Shown here in pieces: positions 59,085 to 64,000 of a DNA stretch of 64,000 bases. The notes beneath the pieces are model-generated. The model was not told the DNA's origin. It saw nothing but the letters and a program-made list of their open reading frames with translations, and did not search any database. Origin of the DNA: Actinomadura sp. 7K507 (lineage in GTDB: Bacteria; Actinomycetota; Actinomycetes; Streptosporangiales; Streptosporangiaceae); contig NZ_SMKK01000003.1 of the NCBI RefSeq assembly GCF_004348425.1, positions 42,309 through 106,308 on the forward strand, written 5' to 3'. Positions within the stretch are counted from its first letter, which is position 1. Each line of letters opens with the position of its first letter. A program made the position numbers and the translations under genes.

Positions 59085-60659
59085 ATGACTGGTGGTTCGT
59101 TCAGCAGGGTCGGGGTCGTCGGACTGGGCACGATGGGCGCGGGCATCGCGGAGGTGCTGGCGCGCGGAGGGCTCGCGGTCGTCGGCGTCGAGGTGAACGC
59201 CGAGGCGCTGGAGCGGGGGCGCGGGCACCTGGAGGGCTCGACCGGGCGGGCCGTCAAGCGCGGCAGGCTCACCGAGGACGCGCAGCGCGAGATCCTCGGC
59301 CGCATCACGCTGTCGACCGACTTCGCCGACCTCGGCGACTGCGACCTCGTCATCGAGGCCGTCCCCGAGCGGCTCGACCTGAAGCGCAAGGTCTTCGCCG
59401 AGCTGGACCGCGTGTGCCGGGACGACGCCGTCCTCGCCACCAACACCTCCTCGCTGTCGGTCACCGACATCGCGGTCACCACCGGCCGCCCCGCCAAGAT
59501 CGTCGGGGTGCACTTCTTCAACCCGGCGCCCGTGATGAAGCTCGTCGAGGTCATCGGGACCGTGCTGACCGAGCCGGACGCCGCGGCCCGCGTCGCGGAC
59601 CTGGTGAAGGGCCTCGGCAAGACGCCGGTCACGATCGGGGACCGCGCCGGGTTCGTCGCGAACCGGCTGCTGTTCGGATACCTGAACCAGGCCGCGTCGA
59701 TGCTGGAGTCGGGGCACGCGACCCGCGACGACATCGACGCCGCGATCAAGGCGGGCGCGGGCCTGCCGATGGGCCCGTTCACCCTCATGGACCTGATCGG
59801 CCTCGACACCTGCGTGGAGGTGCTCGACGCGATCTACGCCGAGTCGCGGGACCGCCGGCACGCCGCCTCCCCGCTGCTGCGCGAACTCGTCACCGCCGGG
59901 CTCCTCGGCCGCAAGACCGGCCGCGGCTTCTACGGCTACGACAAGCCCGAGCCCGAGCCAGAGCCCGAGACCGCCGACGGGCCGCCGCCGGTCGTGGGCA
60001 TCGTCGGCGTCGGCCCGCTGGCGGACGCGATCGCCGCGCTGTGCGACAGGGCGGGCGCCCAGGTCCGCGACTCCGCCGCGCGGCTCGCCGACTGCGACCT
60101 GATCGTCGAGGCGGCCGAGGACCCCGAGGCCGGACGGGCGCTGCTGTCGACCGCCGCCCAGGCCGCGGGGCCCGGCGCCGTGCTGGCCGTCACGTCGGTG
60201 GGCGGCTCGGTGATCGAGCAGGCGGTGGCCACCGGACGCGCCGGCGACGTCGTCGGCCTGCACCTGCCCGACCCGGCCGGCGCGCTCGCCGAGATCGCCG
60301 CCACGGTCGCCACCGACCCGGGGGTCGCCGACCGGGCCGCCGGCCTCGCCCGGCGCCTCGGCCTCACCGCGGTCCGCTGCCGCGACCGCGCGGGCTTCAT
60401 CGTGGACGCCCTGCGCTTCCCGTACCTCAACGACGCCGCGGCGATGCTCGGCGCCGGATACGCCGACGCCGACTCGATCGACGCCGCGATGACGCTCGGC
60501 TGCGGCTACCCGACCGGCCCGATCGCCGATCTCGACCGCCTCGGCCTGGGCCGCGCGGTCACCGTCCTGGAAGCCCTGCACGCCGAGACCCGCGAGCCCG
60601 CCGTGGCCCCCGCACCCCTCCTCACCGAACACGTCACCGCCGGGGCCCCGCTGCGCTGA
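59085..60659 (+). CDS. 3-hydroxyacyl-CoA dehydrogenase with internal duplication
   Basis: 524 aa made of two homologous halves. Residues 1-285 are a complete enzyme: NAD loop VVGLGTMGAGIAEVL, NTSSLSVTDIA, VGVHFFNPAPVMKLVEVI (catalytic His and Asn) and a C-terminal dimer domain GLLGRKTGRGFYGYD. A Pro/Glu linker (EPEPEPE) leads to a second Rossmann and C-terminal pair (GIVGVGPLADAIA, LHLPDPAGALAEI), degraded at the NAD loop and with the catalytic Asn replaced. It fits PaaH-type enzymes oxidising 3-hydroxyacyl-CoA in beta-oxidation or phenylacetate breakdown. ATG 59085 is preferred to ATG 59052. Confidence 0.92.
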   Translation: MTGGSFSRVGVVGLGTMGAGIAEVLARGGLAVVGVEVNAEALERGRGHLEGSTGRAVKRGRLTEDAQREILGRITLSTDFADLGDCDLVIEAVPERLDLKRKVFAELDRVCRDDAVLATNTSSLSVTDIAVTTGRPAKIVGVHFFNPAPVMKLVEVIGTVLTEPDAAARVADLVKGLGKTPVTIGDRAGFVANRLLFGYLNQAASMLESGHATRDDIDAAIKAGAGLPMGPFTLMDLIGLDTCVEVLDAIYAESRDRRHAASPLLRELVTAGLLGRKTGRGFYGYDKPEPEPEPETADGPPPVVGIVGVGPLADAIAALCDRAGAQVRDSAARLADCDLIVEAAEDPEAGRALLSTAAQAAGPGAVLAVTSVGGSVIEQAVATGRAGDVVGLHLPDPAGALAEIAATVATDPGVADRAAGLARRLGLTAVRCRDRAGFIVDALRFPYLNDAAAMLGAGYADADSIDAAMTLGCGYPTGPIADLDRLGLGRAVTVLEALHAETREPAVAPAPLLTEHVTAGAPLR

Positions 60660-60672
60660 ATATTCTTGAACG

Positions 60673-60987
60673 ATGAGCCCCCGGAAGAATCGCCGTGCCG
60701 TGTCGGGACGTCCCGCGCGGGGCGGCGGCGGTACGTGGACTCAGGAGACCGAGGAGGGGCCGGACGGTGAATGGATCGTCCGGGCGATATCGGGGGCGGG
60801 GGCGGCCAAGGCGTACCGGTGTCCCGGGTGCGACCAGGAGATCCCGCCGGGCGTCGCGCACGTCGTCGCGTGGCGGGCGGACGACGACGGCGGCCGGGAC
60901 CGGCGGCACTGGCACCGTCCCTGCTGGCAGGCTCGCGGCAGGCGCTCGCCCCGCATCATGCGTTCACGTGACGCGCCTCGTTACTAG
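60673..60987 (+). CDS. small actinobacterial protein with zinc-ribbon-like Cys/His motif
   Basis: 104 aa. A basic N-terminus (PRKNRRAVSGRPARGG), then YRCPGCDQEIPPGVAHVVAW and RHWHRPCW, giving Cys-Cys-His-His-Cys that would bind zinc. Small proteins of this kind occur widely in actinomycetes beside hydrolase genes and are often listed as ATP/GTP-binding without support. It lies 8 bp before the next gene, probably in one operon. Confidence 0.8.
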   Translation: MSPRKNRRAVSGRPARGGGGTWTQETEEGPDGEWIVRAISGAGAAKAYRCPGCDQEIPPGVAHVVAWRADDDGGRDRRHWHRPCWQARGRRSPRIMRSRDAPRY

Positions 60988-60995
60988 GGAGACTC

Positions 60996-61718
60996 ATGGC
61001 GGAGATCAGGGCGGCCACGGTGCTGCCGGCGCGGCGCGAGGAGATCACGCTGCACACCTCCGACGGCCTGGAACTGGTCGGGGAGCTGGCGCTGCCCCCC
61101 GAGCGGCCGCCGGTCGCGACGCTGGTGTGCCTGCATCCGCTGCCCACGGCCGAGGGGATGATGGACAGCCACGTCCTGCGCAAGGCGGCCTACCGGCTGC
61201 CCGCGCTCGCCGGCCTCGCGGTGCTGCGGTTCAACACGCGCGGGACGTCGTCGGCGCGCGGCACGAGCGAGGGCGAGTTCGGCGAGGGGGAGACCGAGCG
61301 GTTCGACGTCGCGGCGGCCCTCGAGTACACCGAGTACCACGATCTGCCGCGCCCGTGGCTGCTCGGCTGGTCGTTCGGCACCGAGCTGGCGCTGAAGTGG
61401 GGGCGTGACCCGCTGGTGGAGGGCGCGATCCTGCTGTCCCCTCCGCTGCGGCGCGCGGGCGACGCCGATCTGGACGCGTGGGGCGCCGATGGGCGGCCCG
61501 TGGTGGCGCTGGTCCCGGAGTTCGACGACTTCCTGCGTCCGGCGGAGGCGCGGGAGCGGTTCAAGCGCGTCCCGCAGGCCGAGGTGGTCGCGGTCGACAA
61601 CGCCAAGCATCTCTGGGTCGGCGAGCCGTATGTCCGGATCGTTCTGAACGAGATCGTGCAGCGGGTCGTCCCCGCGGCGGCCCCGCTCCCCACTGAATGG
61701 GACGAACCGGGCCAATAA
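60996..61718 (+). CDS. alpha/beta hydrolase
   Basis: 240 aa compact hydrolase. HPLPTAEGMMDSHV forms the oxyanion loop, LLGWSFGTELAL the nucleophile elbow (Ser), the acid lies in VPEFDDFL, and the final His in NAKHLWVGEP. It resembles small dienelactone-hydrolase-type or lysophospholipase-like esterases. It follows the zinc-ribbon gene by 8 bp. Confidence 0.9.
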   Translation: MAEIRAATVLPARREEITLHTSDGLELVGELALPPERPPVATLVCLHPLPTAEGMMDSHVLRKAAYRLPALAGLAVLRFNTRGTSSARGTSEGEFGEGETERFDVAAALEYTEYHDLPRPWLLGWSFGTELALKWGRDPLVEGAILLSPPLRRAGDADLDAWGADGRPVVALVPEFDDFLRPAEARERFKRVPQAEVVAVDNAKHLWVGEPYVRIVLNEIVQRVVPAAAPLPTEWDEPGQ

Positions 61719-61781
61719 CCTCATGCGGCCGATCGCGGCCACTCTCGTCACGCACGACCCGAGAACGGGTAACGATGGCGT

Positions 61782-62573
61782 ATGACCGTGCAGCTTCACG
61801 CCAGGGACGTCGGAACCGGCACGCCACTCGTCCTGCTGCACGCCTTCCCGCTCTCCTCGGCGATGTGGCTCGCCCAGCGGGAGGGGCTCGCGAACCGGTT
61901 CCGCGTCATCACCCCCGACCTGCGCGGCTTCGGCGGCTCCGTGCTCGGCGACGACGAGCCGTCGATCGACGCGATGGCCGACGACGTCGCGGGCGTGTTC
62001 CGGCGGCTCGGCCTCCGCCGCGCCGTCGTCTGCGGGCTGTCCATGGGCGGCTACGTGGCGATGGCGCTGTGCCGGCGCCACCCCGACCTCGTCCTCGGCC
62101 TGGTCCTGGCCGCCACGCGCGCCACCGCCGACGCCGAGCCCGTCCGGGAGGTCCGGCTGCGGCAGGCGGGCCGCCTCGAAGACGAGGGCACCACGCAGGT
62201 CCTGGTGGACGACGTGCTGCCCGGCCTCGTCGGGCCCACCACGTTCCGCCAGCGCGCCCTCGTCTACGGGCGCGTCCGCGGCCTCGTCCAGGCCACCCCG
62301 CCGCGGGCCGCCGCGTGGGCGCAGCGCGCCATGGCCGGACGCGCCGACGCGTTCGAGACGCTCCACGGCCTGCGGGTACCCGCCCTCGTCATGATCGGGG
62401 ACGAGGACGCGCTGGCCACCGAGGACGAGGCCCGCGCCATGTCCGGCGCGCTGCCCAACGCGGAACTGCTGGTCATCCCGCGCGCCGGGCACCTGTGCGC
62501 CGTCGAGCAGCCGGACCTGTTCAACCAGGCCGTCGCGGAGTTCGCCGCCGCCCTCGCCCGGACCAGCCACTGA
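61782..62573 (+). CDS. alpha/beta hydrolase
   Basis: 263 aa. LLHAFPLSSAMW (oxyanion region), VCGLSMGGYVAMAL (Ser nucleophile), VMIGDEDALA (Asp) and RAGHLCAVEQP (His). The sequence resembles 3-oxoadipate enol-lactonase and other carboxylesterases, but the substrate is unproven. It is unrelated in sequence to the hydrolase just upstream, 63 bp away. Confidence 0.9.
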   Translation: MTVQLHARDVGTGTPLVLLHAFPLSSAMWLAQREGLANRFRVITPDLRGFGGSVLGDDEPSIDAMADDVAGVFRRLGLRRAVVCGLSMGGYVAMALCRRHPDLVLGLVLAATRATADAEPVREVRLRQAGRLEDEGTTQVLVDDVLPGLVGPTTFRQRALVYGRVRGLVQATPPRAAAWAQRAMAGRADAFETLHGLRVPALVMIGDEDALATEDEARAMSGALPNAELLVIPRAGHLCAVEQPDLFNQAVAEFAAALARTSH

Positions 62574-62590
62574 CACGTCCGGCCCGAGTC

Positions 62591-64000
62591 CTAGAGCGTC
62601 TCCTGCCTCGGCATCGCCACCTCGCGGATCAGCAGCGAGATCGCCGCCGCCGTCGGGATCGCCAGCAGCGCGCCGATCACGCCGAGCAGCGCCGCGCCGA
62701 CCAGCGCCGCCACGATCGTCACCGCCGGCTGCACGTCCACCGTCCGCTTCATGACGCGCGGATACAGGAGGTAGTTCTCCACCTGCTGGTAGATGAGGTA
62801 GAAGATCACGACGATGATCAGGTCCGTGGTGGTCCCGGTCAGGAACGCGACCAGGCCCACGACCACCGCGCCGATCGTCGCTCCGACGAGCGGGATCAGG
62901 GCCGTCACCGCGACGATCAGCGACAGCGCCAGGCCGTAGCTCACCCCGAGGATCGACAGGAAGATGTACGAGGAGAGGCCCGCGATGAACGCGATCGTGA
63001 ACTGCCCGGCGACGTAGCCGCCGATCCGGTCGAGGATCTCGTCGCCCAGCAGGGCGACGCGCGCCCTCCGGGACCGGGGGGCGAGCCTGTAGAAGAACGT
63101 CTTGATCTGCGGCAGCGAGCTGAGGAAGTACAGCGTCAGGATCAGGATCGTGACCGTCTGGAAGACGCCGTTGATCGCGACCTTGCCGATGCCGGTGGCG
63201 GTGTCGGTGAGGGTGTTCTGGAAGTCCGGGCTGTTGACCGTCTGCTCGGCGCGGTCGAGCAGCCCGTAGCGCTCGTCCCACTCGGCCAGCGTCTCGTTCT
63301 CCTGCAACTGCCCGACGTACTCGGGGATGCTCTCGCGAAGCTCGTTGACCTGCTCGGTGACCGGCTGGACGAGCGAGGCGACGAAGCCCGCGAAGAACAG
63401 GAGCACCCCGAGGAACACCGTCGCCACGGCCGCGCCGCGCGGGAATCCGAACCTGCGGAGGCGCTCCACCGCCGGGTTCAGGCCGACCGCGAGGAACATC
63501 CCGACCACGATCATCACGATCACGGACTTGGCGTTCGCCGCGGCCTGCACCAGCATCCAGGCGGTGATGACGCCGAGGGCCGCGGTGAACCCGAACACGA
63601 ACGGGTGGGCGCGGCCGAGCGGCTGACCGGGCCGTCCGAACGGGAACAGGTTGTCCACGCCCGCCTCGCGCTTGCGCTGGTCCACGTCCTCCACCGGGTC
63701 GGGCGAGCCCGGTCCGCGCGCCGGGGGATCGGCCACCTGCACCGTCGCCGGGAGGCTCACGGGCGCGCCGGTGGCCGGGTCACGCTCCCCGGCGGGCTCC
63801 TCGATCTCCTCGGGCCTCAGCGCCCCGCTGGGCGCGAGAACGTCCTCGTCCGGCTCGGTCGGCTCGTCCGATTCGGTCGGCTCGTCCGGCTCGGTCGACT
63901 CGTCCGATTCGGTCGGCTCCGTCCGCCCGGCACGGGCGGGTTCCCCGGACGGATCGTCACCGGTCCGGCCGGGAGCCGCGGGTGGGTCGTCGTCGGACTC
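62591..64000 (-). CDS. AI-2E family (PerM-type) transporter, N-terminus outside window
   Basis: At least 469 residues, open to the right edge. The membrane domain (about 8 helices) has PFVFGFTAALGVITAWML, RRFGFPRGAAVATVF, the LIVAVTALIPLVGATIGAVVVG region and LLYPRVMKRTVDVQPAVTIVAALVGAALLG, typical of the AI-2E transporter/PerM family. Before it lies a long acidic tail with EPTESDE(S/P)TEPDE repeats. The family includes exporters of small molecules and sporulation or stress permeases; autoinducer-2 transport is not implied. A GTG at 63760 is an internal codon rather than the start. Confidence 0.85.
   Translation of the reverse strand, partial: ESDDDPPAAPGRTGDDPSGEPARAGRTEPTESDESTEPDEPTESDEPTEPDEDVLAPSGALRPEEIEEPAGERDPATGAPVSLPATVQVADPPARGPGSPDPVEDVDQRKREAGVDNLFPFGRPGQPLGRAHPFVFGFTAALGVITAWMLVQAAANAKSVIVMIVVGMFLAVGLNPAVERLRRFGFPRGAAVATVFLGVLLFFAGFVASLVQPVTEQVNELRESIPEYVGQLQENETLAEWDERYGLLDRAEQTVNSPDFQNTLTDTATGIGKVAINGVFQTVTILILTLYFLSSLPQIKTFFYRLAPRSRRARVALLGDEILDRIGGYVAGQFTIAFIAGLSSYIFLSILGVSYGLALSLIVAVTALIPLVGATIGAVVVGLVAFLTGTTTDLIIVVIFYLIYQQVENYLLYPRVMKRTVDVQPAVTIVAALVGAALLGVIGALLAIPTAAAISLLIREVAMPRQETL

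Overview
The window is high-GC actinomycete chromosome (GTG/TTG starts, ATGA and GTGA overlaps, third-position GC bias). A conservon with a CYP157-like P450, NucS, a Gly/Arg/Asp-rich Rho and many secondary-metabolism-type oxidases suggest a filamentous actinomycete, perhaps Thermomonosporaceae/Actinomadura-like. That placement is inference.

Layout. 1-767 is the N-terminal part of a Tat-type berberine-bridge flavoenzyme. 1084-3062 is a compact operon: a 10-cysteine protein, a DUF692/MNIO enzyme and a shortened DUF2063 partner. It looks like a bufferin-type RiPP cassette and is the strongest candidate for an unexplored system here. An orphan IS200/IS605-type tnpB with its right-end hairpin (3063-4333) follows directly. 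Then come a methyltransferase, an AfsR-type regulator ending in a 21-bp minisatellite, a conservon (cvnA-E, 9369-13843), a convergent second P450, and a MarR/hydrolase pair with palindromic operators.

17153-35149 is mostly housekeeping. It holds tRNA-Arg(CCG), a CheY-like regulator, nrtL-lysA-hom-thrC-thrB (Asp-family amino acids), rho, a two-component system, rpmE-prfA-prmC-tsaC, a secreted protein, a DUF2207 protein and a WecA/MraY-family transferase. 35368-43660 is the F1Fo ATP synthase operon (atpI-like, atpZ-like, atpBEFHAGDC, DUF2550), with a close match to a Rex redox operator over its promoter.

43830-64000 is mixed: an M28 peptidase, a DUF4097 lipoprotein, cobalamin adenosyltransferase, GMC and BBE flavoenzymes, a DUF6745 pair, DUF202, GNAT, ALDH, an M50 protease, TetR, nucS, an SCO5389-family protein, an F420-type LLM oxidoreductase, a duplicated 3-hydroxyacyl-CoA dehydrogenase, two hydrolases and a partial AI-2E-family transporter. 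Two small basic-protein genes 5 kb apart, on opposite strands, share a strikingly conserved and co-linear upstream module that ordinary annotation would miss. No CRISPR array, rRNA, prophage or replication origin was seen.
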